A DNA stretch of 64,000 bases from UBA7446 sp965656545 (lineage in GTDB: Bacteria > Bacteroidota > Bacteroidia > Flavobacteriales > Flavobacteriaceae): positions 173,382-237,381 of the forward strand of contig CBFHKZ010000004.1 of the NCBI GenBank assembly GCA_965656545.1, in the 5' to 3' direction. The notes under the pieces are model-generated. The model ran no database searches. It saw only the letters and a program-made list of their open reading frames with translations, and was not told the origin of the DNA. Below, piece after piece: positions 25,378 through 33,983 of this stretch (the first letter of the stretch is position 1; each line of letters starts with the position of its first letter). The position numbers were made by a program, and so were the translations under genes.

Positions 25378-27822
25378 TTACTTAATTTCCAATTGTTCTA
25401 ATCGCTTACTAACAAATGCATTACGATATTGGGACGCCAAAATTACAACATTTTTGGATGTGAACAAGTTTGGGTTGCTTTTGCGTAAAATAGCGGCCGT
25501 TTCTTTTGCGCTTCTTAACGAGAGGAAACCGTGAACTACCAAGGTCTCAACATCTCGATCAAATACATCAATAGATACACGCAACAGGGCTTCAATACCT
25601 TCCTCGGCTAGCCAAGTTTCAAGCCACGCCTTATCGGCTTCTGATTGCTCACGATCTTCTAAAGTTCTGATGATAACAAGCTTCGCCTTTTCTCTCGCTC
25701 CCAATTCTAAATCGTTATAAACGTCAAAACCATCAAGTTGCGCTTGAGCTTTTTGTGCGCCCGCTGTTTTTGGGTAGGTTTCCACAAGAGAAGTCAAAGC
25801 GTTTTTGTAGGCTTCTAACCCATCGAGCCTGCCTAGGGCTGTAGCACGGAGCAATGCCCATGATGCTTGCAATTCTTTGTCTCTAAGCTGTGGAATAAAG
25901 CGTTCACTTTCTTCAATTACAGCTTTAAATTCTTGGTTATTAAATTTTTCTTTAGCAGCGCTTATTGCCGCTTGATTGGCCGCTAATGTTTGTGCTAACG
26001 CATCGGGGTTTTGTATTATTTTGGCATAATCACTTTCTGGATATGCTGCTAGTATCCGAGAACGCCACTTACGCTGCTCTGCCGGATTATCATCGTATAG
26101 TTCATACATATGATACAATGTTGGCGGAATATAACGCACAGCTGGATTGGCAGCCATAAGCGAATTGAATCGGTCAATGGCAAAGGCCTTAATTAGAAAC
26201 TGTTCTTTATAGGCCAAGCCCGCCTGATAGTAAGCTTCGTTTTGGAGGAGTTGCAAGCTGTCGCGTGCTTCTGGAGGTGGGATTTGAGACAAATACGTCT
26301 TTGGATCTAAGGTAGGGTCTATGGCTTCAGCAGCACCTTCAACTTCTGATGTTTCTTCTTCAGCAGCGATACTTTTTGTCGGGTCATACTTCCAGTTATC
26401 GGCCAATGCAATATTTGCCCAGTTTTGTTGAAAGCGAAGCTTCCCGTTTGCCACTTGACGGCTGTTGTAAAAGTAAAAATCACCGAGCATGGCAACGCTT
26501 CCAGTAGCTCCATCATTGGCTTCGGCTTCAGCCTTTTCGTTGTCTGCAATTATTTTTTTGATATGGGCATCCACAACGGCTTTTTGGGCTTCCTCAGGCA
26601 TATCCATAAGCAGCAGCAGGCTGTCGGTTTCTGTAATTGTTTTTTCGTAAGTGATGATGTCATCGAGCTTTTTACGCTGTCGGGCGACTTTTCTGTAACG
26701 TCGCGTCTTTGCGGTAAGGTTTTGAAGGGTGCTGTCTAAATAAGCCCCAGCCTTAACAAAAGCCACTTGGTCTAGACGATTGCGTGCCAATTGCTCATAA
26801 ATCAATGACTTGAGATAGGTGTCGTTGGTCTTGGTTTGCAGTGATGCATTTAGTTCTGTTTCTGCGTTGATGGTGTCTGCGCCTTTGAGCAAGTAGGTTC
26901 CGTAGAAATAGTGAATTTTATCTCTAAACCTTCTGTCTTCATCGCTACGCAACAATCGTTTGTAAGCTTTTAGTGTTTCTTCGTCTTTGGGGGTGTTGTT
27001 TTTGAGTTGTGCCAGTCGAGCGTGAATCCACAATTCACGAGGAAGTCGGCGGTTCAAGTCCAAGACATACTGGTAAGCAACTATAGCAGAATCGGCATAA
27101 TTTAAATCTTCATACAGCTGTCCCAACAGGTAGGCATACCGCCCTCTTTTATAGGCTGATTTTTCTGTAGCAAAAGCCTTTCTTAATGGCTCAGTAGCCA
27201 AGCTGTCTTTTTCTTCTCTCAACAAGGCATCTGCGCGTGCCGCTTGACTCACGGCATATTGCTCGTTGTTGAGGGCCCCCGAGAAGGCAATGTTGATTAG
27301 CTCTCGTGCTGCTCTGTCGTGCTGCCCCAAAGCCAAATAGCTCTTTGAACGCCAAAGTTCTGCTTCAACAGCCAAATCATCACCAGACATGTTTTTCACC
27401 AAATAGGTAAAGGCTTCAATGGCTTGAAGATATTTACCGTTATAATAGCGAGCCTTGCCCAACAATAAATACGCCCTTGCAATTTGATTGTTGCGTTGTT
27501 CTCCCTTGATGAGCATGGAGTGTTTCTGTACCGTAAGTATTGCTTTATCTTGAGCGCGGTCAAAAAACTCGTTTGTAGCCACCTCTTCCGACGCATATGC
27601 CTCTGGCAAGATATACGGGTCAACAGGGAGGCGCAACCAATAATTGTCGTTGTGATTTAGGGTGATGTCCAAAAGCCCGTATCGCAGCGCTTCTTCTCCG
27701 TTGAATAGAGGGTTAAACTTAGAAGTCGTTTTGTGGTAGAAGCGGTTCATAGCAGCGTCCTTTTTGGTAGAACACCCAATGGCGACCAAAATAACTGCGC
27801 AAAAAAGAACGACTTTTCTCAT
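25378..27822 (-). CDS. sprE: Type IX secretion / gliding motility lipoprotein SprE (PorW)
   Basis: SprE (PorW in Porphyromonas) is a lipoprotein with TPR repeats needed for type IX secretion and gliding. The 814-residue protein has lipoprotein signal residues 1-17 (lipidated Cys in AIGC). The region YHKTTSKFNPLFNGEEALR resembles the opening of other SprE proteins. Many TPR-like helix pairs follow (for example about residues 115-345), with a further helical region at about 540-780. Length is close to known SprE proteins. It supplies machinery that would export the lamin-tail protein and probably the giant protein at 53129. Located directly upstream of the bactofilin gene. Confidence 0.85.
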   Translation of the reverse strand: MRKVVLFCAVILVAIGCSTKKDAAMNRFYHKTTSKFNPLFNGEEALRYGLLDITLNHNDNYWLRLPVDPYILPEAYASEEVATNEFFDRAQDKAILTVQKHSMLIKGEQRNNQIARAYLLLGKARYYNGKYLQAIEAFTYLVKNMSGDDLAVEAELWRSKSYLALGQHDRAARELINIAFSGALNNEQYAVSQAARADALLREEKDSLATEPLRKAFATEKSAYKRGRYAYLLGQLYEDLNYADSAIVAYQYVLDLNRRLPRELWIHARLAQLKNNTPKDEETLKAYKRLLRSDEDRRFRDKIHYFYGTYLLKGADTINAETELNASLQTKTNDTYLKSLIYEQLARNRLDQVAFVKAGAYLDSTLQNLTAKTRRYRKVARQRKKLDDIITYEKTITETDSLLLLMDMPEEAQKAVVDAHIKKIIADNEKAEAEANDGATGSVAMLGDFYFYNSRQVANGKLRFQQNWANIALADNWKYDPTKSIAAEEETSEVEGAAEAIDPTLDPKTYLSQIPPPEARDSLQLLQNEAYYQAGLAYKEQFLIKAFAIDRFNSLMAANPAVRYIPPTLYHMYELYDDNPAEQRKWRSRILAAYPESDYAKIIQNPDALAQTLAANQAAISAAKEKFNNQEFKAVIEESERFIPQLRDKELQASWALLRATALGRLDGLEAYKNALTSLVETYPKTAGAQKAQAQLDGFDVYNDLELGAREKAKLVIIRTLEDREQSEADKAWLETWLAEEGIEALLRVSIDVFDRDVETLVVHGFLSLRSAKETAAILRKSNPNLFTSKNVVILASQYRNAFVSKRLEQLEIK

Positions 27823-27873
27823 GTTGTAAACCTATGATAAAAACTCAAAATATCAGGCTTTAGTATATATAAA

Positions 27874-28575
27874 CTACGGCTGCTCTTGAAAAAAAGCTTC
27901 AAGTTCTTTAAGTGTTTTGGAAGACGTTTTTTCATCACGCACTATTTTTCCTTTGTTGAGGACCACAATTCGGTCACAAACATCGGTGATGTGTTGCAGG
28001 TCATGACTGGAAATTAGAAATGTTTTTCCAGTTGCGCTTGCCTCTTCTTTTAACAGTTTTTTGAGACGAATTTGTGTGGTGGGGTCTAGGTTGGCAAAAG
28101 GTTCATCCAAAATAACCAAAGGGGTGTTGGACAAGAGCGTTCCAACAATGCCCACCTTTTTTTGATTTCCTTTAGACAGGTCTCGGATATACTTTTTTTG
28201 TCCCAATACTTCGCCGTGAAAAAAGTCTTTGTAAGGTTCCAAAGCAGCATCAACAGCATCTTTTTTCATGTTGCGTAAGCCACCTACAAAATAAAAATAC
28301 TCTTCAGGGGTGAGGTAGCCAATTAGGAATTGCTCATCGACAAAAGCAGCGGTATGCGTTTTCCAGCGCTCGTCTTTTGAAACCACTACTTCATTGTTTT
28401 TTACCACGCCAGTGGTGGGTTCAATCAGGTCTAATATGAGACTAAAGAGGGTGGTTTTTCCTGCACCGTTGTTGCCCACTAGTCCAAAAGTCTGTCCGCT
28501 AGGAATGTTTAGAAGATCTATGTCAAGCACGGTTTGCTCGCCGTATTTTTTTGAAAGGAGGTTAATATCAATCAT
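27874..28575 (-). CDS. ABC transporter ATP-binding protein
   Basis: A 233-residue nucleotide-binding subunit. Walker A is GNNGAGKT near residue 34, the signature is LSKGNQKKVG near 132 (a variant of LSGGQ typical of ABC-2-type exporters), Walker B is LVILDEPF near 157, and the H-loop is SSHDLQHI near 190. It overlaps the permease gene by 4 bases, so the two form a two-component exporter; substrate unknown. Confidence 0.93.
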   Translation of the reverse strand: MIDINLLSKKYGEQTVLDIDLLNIPSGQTFGLVGNNGAGKTTLFSLILDLIEPTTGVVKNNEVVVSKDERWKTHTAAFVDEQFLIGYLTPEEYFYFVGGLRNMKKDAVDAALEPYKDFFHGEVLGQKKYIRDLSKGNQKKVGIVGTLLSNTPLVILDEPFANLDPTTQIRLKKLLKEEASATGKTFLISSHDLQHITDVCDRIVVLNKGKIVRDEKTSSKTLKELEAFFQEQP

Positions 28576-30041
28576 GTGTTTTTTTGTTTATAAGCGGCTA
28601 GTGTTTGGTATTTCTCTTCTTGGTAGACTTTTTCAATCCAACCAAAAACAAGGTTCCTTAGTGCAAACCCCAAGATGCCAACAATCCCTATTAGTATAAA
28701 GCCCATAAGCTTGCTGTGCACCAAAACCCCAATGTAAAAAATAAACATAGGGAGTATGATTTTAGGAATGCTCAGTAGTAATGTTTTCACATTAAAAGAC
28801 TTTTTATCGCCAAAGGCACGCTGCATGGAGTTGAGGTCGATGGGTGTTTTTGTATAGGCACCGGAAAGCAGTACCATATGGGCATTTACGCCAATGTTAT
28901 ACACACCGCCCACAAGTATCGCAAGATAGATTTCCCAGTCAAAAAAAAGGTAAAAGCTCGCAAGAGGCAAACTTACCAAAGTGCCAGCCACCACCAGCCA
29001 CCATTTGGATTTTAAGTATTCTCTATACGGAACGTTTTGTGTCATCATAAGCGGGTAGTAGCCACTGTCCCAACTGGGAACAAACTGACCAAAACTAAAC
29101 AGAAAACCACCACTGACAAAAATACCGATAAACACTTGCCAAACCGCTCCGCTGTAAATGTCCATCATAAAAATCAGCCCATAAAACAAGAAGGCAAAGC
29201 CCATCCAAACGGCCATGCGTGCGCGCTTGTTACGGACAATTAATCGGATGTCATTCTTTAGAAAAAAGGAGGTACGCCCAAAACCATCCAGCCATTTGAG
29301 CTCGGTAGCACGCTGCACTTCATTCTTAGGACGCATTTGATCGCTGTCCATGTATAATTTCTTCAAAAAGTGCTTAAAGCTCCAGCGGTATGACAACAGC
29401 ATAAGCACCACGGGAACCAAGACCCAAAGGGGTTGGTGGTAGGGCGCCATAAAGACGGGCTCTGAAAAAGCGGTGATGTCAAAAAGCTCGAAATACTGCA
29501 AGCCAAACAAGCCTAATAAAACGCTGGCTACGATTAGCAACAACTTATCTTGGCTGTTGAGCAATACGTTTAAAAAATTGGTTGCCAAAATAACACAACC
29601 AATGCTTACCCACCAACTGATAACCCCCCAAAGGCTATAGTCTTCCCTTAAAAGGATTACACCGAAAGGGATAAAAAAGAAGAGGTTGACAATGTTAAAA
29701 AAACTAATTAAGCTTTTTATCAAACCAAAACGAACGATATTTTTTTTCGGAATGGGCAAAGTTAGTAAAGGCTGCACATGTACCATGGGCATTTTTTGAA
29801 TAAAATACCGAATCACAACCCATAACACAAAGGCATAAACGAGTAATCCACTTACTGTTGGTAAGGGGTCAAGACCTAAATCGTCTTGTACTCCAAAAAA
29901 CGCAAAAAACGCAAGACCTGTAAAAACAAAGGCTAAATACACCCACCCAAAACCAATCAAAATTTTTTGTGCAAGCTTGGTGGCAACACCGGCAGCCCTA
30001 AAAAAAGACTTCCACTGTAAGTAAATAAGTTTTTTAAACAT
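28572..30041 (-). CDS. DUF5687 family ABC-2-type permease
   Basis: A 489-residue integral membrane protein with about ten to twelve hydrophobic helices, matching the DUF5687 family that accompanies ABC-2-like ATPases in flavobacteria. It lies upstream of and overlaps the ATPase gene. N-terminus: LIYLQWKSFFRA, the amphipathic entry of ABC-2 permeases. No substrate can be inferred. Promoter-like element TATCTTTG (- strand) 18 bases upstream. Confidence 0.85.
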   Translation of the reverse strand: MFKKLIYLQWKSFFRAAGVATKLAQKILIGFGWVYLAFVFTGLAFFAFFGVQDDLGLDPLPTVSGLLVYAFVLWVVIRYFIQKMPMVHVQPLLTLPIPKKNIVRFGLIKSLISFFNIVNLFFFIPFGVILLREDYSLWGVISWWVSIGCVILATNFLNVLLNSQDKLLLIVASVLLGLFGLQYFELFDITAFSEPVFMAPYHQPLWVLVPVVLMLLSYRWSFKHFLKKLYMDSDQMRPKNEVQRATELKWLDGFGRTSFFLKNDIRLIVRNKRARMAVWMGFAFLFYGLIFMMDIYSGAVWQVFIGIFVSGGFLFSFGQFVPSWDSGYYPLMMTQNVPYREYLKSKWWLVVAGTLVSLPLASFYLFFDWEIYLAILVGGVYNIGVNAHMVLLSGAYTKTPIDLNSMQRAFGDKKSFNVKTLLLSIPKIILPMFIFYIGVLVHSKLMGFILIGIVGILGFALRNLVFGWIEKVYQEEKYQTLAAYKQKNT

Positions 30042-30058
30042 ATAAAATCGGATTAAAG

Positions 30059-30066
30059 CAAAGATA
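30059..30066 (-). promoter_or_regulatory. Promoter -7 element for the DUF5687 permease operon
   Basis: The - strand reads TATCTTTG, an exact TAnnTTTG match, 18 bases upstream of the permease start codon. Confidence 0.5.
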
Positions 30067-30104
30067 TATTTTTATTGGGTCAAATATAAAAATGAGTACC
30101 ACTA

Positions 30105-30233
30105 TTAATCTGAAACCAAAGCGATGCCAGCGGTAAGAATATACGAGCTAAAAGTAGTATTTCGCTTGTATTGATAAAACTTTAAATCAATGCTTTTTAA
30201 ACCAAAGGATGCGATGTGTGCTTTTGTGAAAAT
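30105..30233 (-). pseudogene. Detached 3' end of a DUF3570 gene
   Basis: On the - strand this stretch encodes the last 42 residues of a DUF3570 protein (from IFTKAHIASFGLKS to ALVSD and a TAA stop) with no upstream coding part. It is identical to the end of the intact gene at 30786-32249 over 103 bp. All four mismatches fall in one 9-base window: three are third-position synonymous changes and one gives Thr to Ala. The frame has not decayed, so the copy is recent or was under selection until recently, and it probably comes from a different allele. Confidence 0.9.
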
Positions 30234-30914
30234 CACAGATGATGTTATCATTTTTGGTCATAGTACTGTTACCGGTTTTTTATTCAGCTCAATTTATTTT
30301 TTCTGGATTATTTTCTGAAATTGGTAATTATAGAAAGTTCCTAAAATTCCAAAAACATAAAAATACCATCGAGGCTTTACTAATTCAGAGAATATTTCAG
30401 ACCATCTCCAGGTTGTGCCAAAAAAAATTCGATAATCCCAAGCAATTGATGTACAAGCAAAATAATAAAATGTGATGTAGAGAAGTATAATTCCAGCTTT
30501 ATAGGCAGCTTTATCGAAGAACTTGGGGGATAACCACAAAAATAATAACGTGAACACAATCGCTAAAAAGCTAAACAGCATAATTCCATTGTGATAAATT
30601 CCGTAAAAATTATTAGCATTGACACTCAATCTGCGAAATGTTTTTTCAAAAGAATAGATGGGTATAAAATAAGACCCCCAAAATAAAACAGCTATAAAAA
30701 ATTTCAGTAATTTCATTTGGTGTTTGTTTTTTCAATATCACTTTAGTCAGTTTATATGTCAAAGGTTCTGCTTTTGAAGACCTGTTCAATCTGAAACCAA
30801 AGTAATTCCTGCGGTAAGAATATACGAGCTAAAAGTAGTATTTCGCTTGTATTGATAAAACTTTAAATCAATGCTTTTTAAACCAAAGGATGCGATGTGT
30901 GCTTTTGTGAAAAT
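30107..30914. repeat. 127-bp direct repeat flanking a 554-bp unique segment (copies 30107-30233 and 30788-30914)
   Basis: Two copies of 127 bp in direct orientation lie 681 bp apart, differing at 4 bases. The right copy is the true 3' end of the DUF3570 gene; the left copy is the detached remnant. The unique segment between holds the 140-residue membrane-protein gene. Confidence 0.93.
30294..30716 (-). CDS. Small four-helix membrane protein of unknown function
   Basis: A 140-residue protein with four predicted membrane helices (about residues 5-20, 45-62, 74-93 and 117-133). It has many aromatic residues (Phe, Tyr, Trp). I do not recognise the family. It lies between two copies of the DUF3570 3' end, on the same strand, and is richer in A+T than the neighbouring genes. 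The setting suggests it arrived with the insertion that made the duplication. Confidence 0.65.
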   Translation of the reverse strand: MKLLKFFIAVLFWGSYFIPIYSFEKTFRRLSVNANNFYGIYHNGIMLFSFLAIVFTLLFLWLSPKFFDKAAYKAGIILLYITFYYFACTSIAWDYRIFFGTTWRWSEIFSELVKPRWYFYVFGILGTFYNYQFQKIIQKK

Positions 30915-32249
30915 ATCCGTGTAATTAAGCCCAAACCCCAGCTGTGTTGCACTGTAGGATGACAAGTCGTAGTCTGAAGTGTAATATTTGTCTGATGACA
31001 AGGCCTGCTCATAGGGTCTGAAATAGGTGGCAGCTGTTTGGGTATAGTACCTGAAAGATGGATATAATGTTAACGCACGGGCAACTTTAATGGGCATTTC
31101 CAATTGGGCTGTATGGGATTGTATCCCCCAGTCATCGGAATAGTGTCTGTAATAAGATCGAAAAACAATGTTCTCGTTTAAATAGTAATGAAGCCGCATG
31201 CCAAAAGGTATTTTAAAACGCGTATTGGGCAAACGCTCTATGTCATCTGCCAATTGAAAAACATCCGTATTTTGCTTAGAAGTATAGACGGGAATGCTTG
31301 CAGCATTTCCGATGTAATAATTACGCACATCACCAAAATATACGCGTTGCAATGGGTTACCAAGCCAACCTTTTTGCTGTAGTAAATCAACAAAAACAGA
31401 AAGCTGGGCATTTTTACTCAGTATCTGAGAAAAGCTAAAGGTAGCCGCATACGAGTTACGCGCAGTGTTTTCAATAGGTTTAAAACCATTAAAGGGTCGC
31501 CAAGCAGTGCTCGTATTGCCACTTTGATCTAAAAGCGTTACCCCGTTGAAAAACCCTTGTGTTAAATTTCCATTTACCTCTTCATATGATTTGAGTTCAG
31601 TAGGATAAATGGGGTTCCATTTATCTAAATAAAGATGTATACTGGCACCAATTGAAGTATTTTTTTGATTAAACTGCTTTAATATGCCACCCCCAAACCC
31701 AACAGAAGTATAATCATATTCTGTCGCAAAGGATGCCGACGCATTCCATGAAAAATCCCGGTCGTCTGAACTGTGCGCATAGTCAACGCCCACGCTAAAC
31801 CAAGTGTCTTTTTTAGACGCACCTGTCGAAGCATTCCAAGGCGTACCCACTGCGTTCCCGGTTCTATTGTAATCATCGTCATCATCGTCGTCATCATCAT
31901 CGTCGTCGTCATCGTCCTCGCCTCTTCCAGTCGAAGCCCCTGTGATGTCAAACGGATTTCCATTACTTGATGAGGCAGAGGTATAGGCAGAAATACTGGT
32001 ATTTACGGTAAGCACATCATCATCATTTAGGGGTATGCTAATAATTATCGCTGCTGTTGCATCGGTAAGTTCTTCAGTACCTATACCACCGGTAACCGCA
32101 GCGTTATCTCCTTTTTGGGCGTAGTAGCTGCTTAAGAAATCCACCTCTGTGGTTTCCAAAACACGTTTTTTATACGCTTGATCTTCATCTGTTTGTGCCG
32201 AGGCAAACACACAACTAACACAAAAAAATATGTTTAGGGCTTTGTTCAT
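30786..32249 (-). CDS. DUF3570 predicted outer-membrane beta-barrel protein
   Basis: A 487-residue protein with an N-terminal signal peptide (cleavage after FASA) and long alternating beta-strand sequence ending in LVSD. It is predicted to be an outer-membrane barrel of the DUF3570 family. Residues about 99-140 are unusual: two TGAS-containing motifs (FDITGAST and NASTGAS) flank an aspartate run (EDD followed by more D) encoded by GAC/GAT repeats at 31873-31918. It is the last gene of the thioredoxin-ApbE-DUF4266-DUF3570 operon, starting 2 bases after DUF4266. I know of no experimental function for the family. Confidence 0.88.
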   Translation of the reverse strand: MNKALNIFFCVSCVFASAQTDEDQAYKKRVLETTEVDFLSSYYAQKGDNAAVTGGIGTEELTDATAAIIISIPLNDDDVLTVNTSISAYTSASSSNGNPFDITGASTGRGEDDDDDDDDDDDDDDDYNRTGNAVGTPWNASTGASKKDTWFSVGVDYAHSSDDRDFSWNASASFATEYDYTSVGFGGGILKQFNQKNTSIGASIHLYLDKWNPIYPTELKSYEEVNGNLTQGFFNGVTLLDQSGNTSTAWRPFNGFKPIENTARNSYAATFSFSQILSKNAQLSVFVDLLQQKGWLGNPLQRVYFGDVRNYYIGNAASIPVYTSKQNTDVFQLADDIERLPNTRFKIPFGMRLHYYLNENIVFRSYYRHYSDDWGIQSHTAQLEMPIKVARALTLYPSFRYYTQTAATYFRPYEQALSSDKYYTSDYDLSSYSATQLGFGLNYTDIFTKAHIASFGLKSIDLKFYQYKRNTTFSSYILTAGITLVSD

Positions 32250-32251
32250 TT

Positions 32252-32464
32252 TTAATTACAGCCGCAGCCGCCTCCAGTTTTACCGCCGTTTGCACCCACA
32301 GTTGCCTCTCTGTAGGCATGCGCTGTGATGAGGTTCCCATCACATTTTTTTAGGCTAAGGGCCATGTCGGGATCGTTGAGATTTATTTTTTCATATTCTT
32401 TGACGACAACACAACTCCCAAAGAGCAGTGTGGCTATCACAAGTAGTGTGGCTTTTTTCATCAT
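32252..32464 (-). CDS. DUF4266 small lipoprotein with Gly/Cys-rich tail
   Basis: A 70-residue lipoprotein: signal peptide with lipobox LFGSC (Cys18), a short polar region (KEYEKINLNDPDM) and a tail ending GGKTGGGCGCN. As I recall, the C-terminal GGGCGCN and the preceding N-rich/EA segment are the hallmark of DUF4266. The terminal CGC could bind a metal or form a redox centre, but that is inference. The gene overlaps apbE by 4 bases and precedes the DUF3570 gene. Confidence 0.85.
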   Translation of the reverse strand: MMKKATLLVIATLLFGSCVVVKEYEKINLNDPDMALSLKKCDGNLITAHAYREATVGANGGKTGGGCGCN

Positions 32465-33438
32465 ATGTTGTTTAATTCAATATTTTTAGAAGTACTTATT
32501 TTTCCGTTTACATCAATTAAAATGCAGTCTACATCTGGCAGTTGGTTGATGCGGTCTATCCCCGCTTCTTTGCCCATTACAAATACGGCTGTAGCGAGTG
32601 CATCTGCGAGTTCTGCTTTTGGCGCGAAGACCGTTACGCTGATTAGTCCTGTTGCGGGATAACCTGTTCTGGGGTCAATGATGTGGGCATAACGAACCCC
32701 GTTAAACCGAACGTACTTTTCATAATCTCCTGAAGTAACCACAGCCCTGTTCTGCAAAGGCATGAGGGCAAAAACCTTGTTTTTGTTCATGGGGTTACTA
32801 ATGGCAACACGCCAAGGTTCACCATTGGGTTGGGATCCCCAAGCACTCATGTCCCCTGATGCATTGATGATGCCCGCCGTCACACCTTGCTCTTGTAATA
32901 ATGCCTTTGCTTTATCTGCAGCATAGCCCTTTCCAATGGCACCAAAACCGATTTTCATGCCTTTCTTTTTAAGGAAGACCGCACTGTTTTTTGCATCTAG
33001 TTCAATGTGTTTGGCCCCAACCTTTGCCACAGACGATTTGATCTCTTTAGCGCTGGGCATTTGTTTCATGCTTCCATCAAATTTCCAAATGCGATCTACA
33101 GCAGCATAGCTGATGTCAAAGGCGCCGTCGGTAAGTTTGGAGATGCCCTTTGCCCGCTCAATTAATTGAAACAGCTCTTTTTTAACACGAATGGCTTTTA
33201 ACCCAGCGTTTCTATTGATGGCTGATGTTTCAGAGCCTTTGTCCCATGAAGAAATAAGGTTTTCTATTCGTTTGATTTCAGCTACAGCCGCATCGATGTG
33301 TTTGTTTGCTTGGTTTGCATCACCGCCAACTACTGTAATTTCGAACGCACTACCCATAAGCTGCACCCCTCGGCTGTAGGATTGCTGTGCAACTGCGGAG
33401 AGCCCCGCAAAAGACAATATGAACACAAGTGATTTCAA
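32461..33438 (-). CDS. apbE: FAD:protein FMN transferase (ApbE)
   Basis: ApbE enzymes attach FMN from FAD to a Thr or Ser in a target protein outside the cytoplasm. The 325-residue protein has a signal peptide, the N-terminal region GSAFEITVVGGDA, the FAD-binding GAIGKGYAADKA and NASGDMSAWG motifs, and the C-terminal IIDPRTGYPATG motif. The start codon is TTG at 33438 (one base after the thioredoxin stop). It is preferred because the next in-frame Met would remove the signal peptide. The adjacent DUF4266 and DUF3570 proteins are candidate targets. Confidence 0.93.
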   Translation of the reverse strand: MKSLVFILSFAGLSAVAQQSYSRGVQLMGSAFEITVVGGDANQANKHIDAAVAEIKRIENLISSWDKGSETSAINRNAGLKAIRVKKELFQLIERAKGISKLTDGAFDISYAAVDRIWKFDGSMKQMPSAKEIKSSVAKVGAKHIELDAKNSAVFLKKKGMKIGFGAIGKGYAADKAKALLQEQGVTAGIINASGDMSAWGSQPNGEPWRVAISNPMNKNKVFALMPLQNRAVVTSGDYEKYVRFNGVRYAHIIDPRTGYPATGLISVTVFAPKAELADALATAVFVMGKEAGIDRINQLPDVDCILIDVNGKISTSKNIELNNI

Positions 33439-33439
33439 C

Positions 33440-33883
33440 CTATTGGATAAAAGTGTTTAGTGAAGCGATGTACTTTTCGGGACTTGTTTTTTTATAGCCT
33501 GTTTTCCCAAGGACTTTTCCCGCTGCATCAAGTACTACCACAAGGGGGAAGTTACCCTTAGGATTATAGGCTTCTGCCAACAAGGCATTTGCAGCGGTTT
33601 GAGCATCACTTAAGGCGTTTTTCTTCTTTCTTGGGAAATCAGCCAGGAACATAACATAGTGCTGGGCTGCATATGCTTTAAAAGCCTCGCTTTGCCAGAT
33701 GTCACGGTCTAATTTGATGCAAGGGGCGCACCAATCAGAGCCTTGAAAGACGAGAATAATGGGTTTGTTGTCAACAGCTGCAAGTTCTTTGGCAGCTGTA
33801 AAATCGGTTAGCCACTCTTGAGCAACAAGGTTTGTTAGCGAAAAAAAGAGGCACAAAACAAGTAGGTGTTTTTTGTTTGGCAT
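33440..33883 (-). CDS. Secreted thioredoxin-family protein
   Basis: A 147-residue protein with a signal peptide (1-21, ending VAQ) followed by a thioredoxin fold. The active site is DWCAPC near residues 50-55. It is short for the family and resembles DsbD-gamma/thioredoxin_7 type proteins (QGSDWCAPCIKLDRDIW). It should act as a thiol-disulphide reductant in the periplasm, perhaps for the cysteine-rich DUF4266 tail. First gene of the apbE operon, one base before apbE. Confidence 0.9.
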   Translation of the reverse strand: MPNKKHLLVLCLFFSLTNLVAQEWLTDFTAAKELAAVDNKPIILVFQGSDWCAPCIKLDRDIWQSEAFKAYAAQHYVMFLADFPRKKKNALSDAQTAANALLAEAYNPKGNFPLVVVLDAAGKVLGKTGYKKTSPEKYIASLNTFIQ

Positions 33884-33983
33884 AGGACGTTATTTAGGAC
33901 TTAGCCTAAACCAAAAACCACACGATAAAAATCAAATGAAGTGCAGATTTGGAATCAAGGCTACACAAATATATGATTTTTGT

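Noticed and set aside
27823..27873. sprE promoter or terminator in this gap
   Set aside because: No exact -7 consensus and no convincing hairpin were found.
31873..31918. CRISPR-like repeat array
   Set aside because: The repeat is a trinucleotide run in a coding frame with no spacers.
31773..31970. 65-residue frame on the + strand rich in Ile/Val
   Set aside because: It is the reverse of the GAC/GAT repeat that encodes the aspartate run; no independent support.
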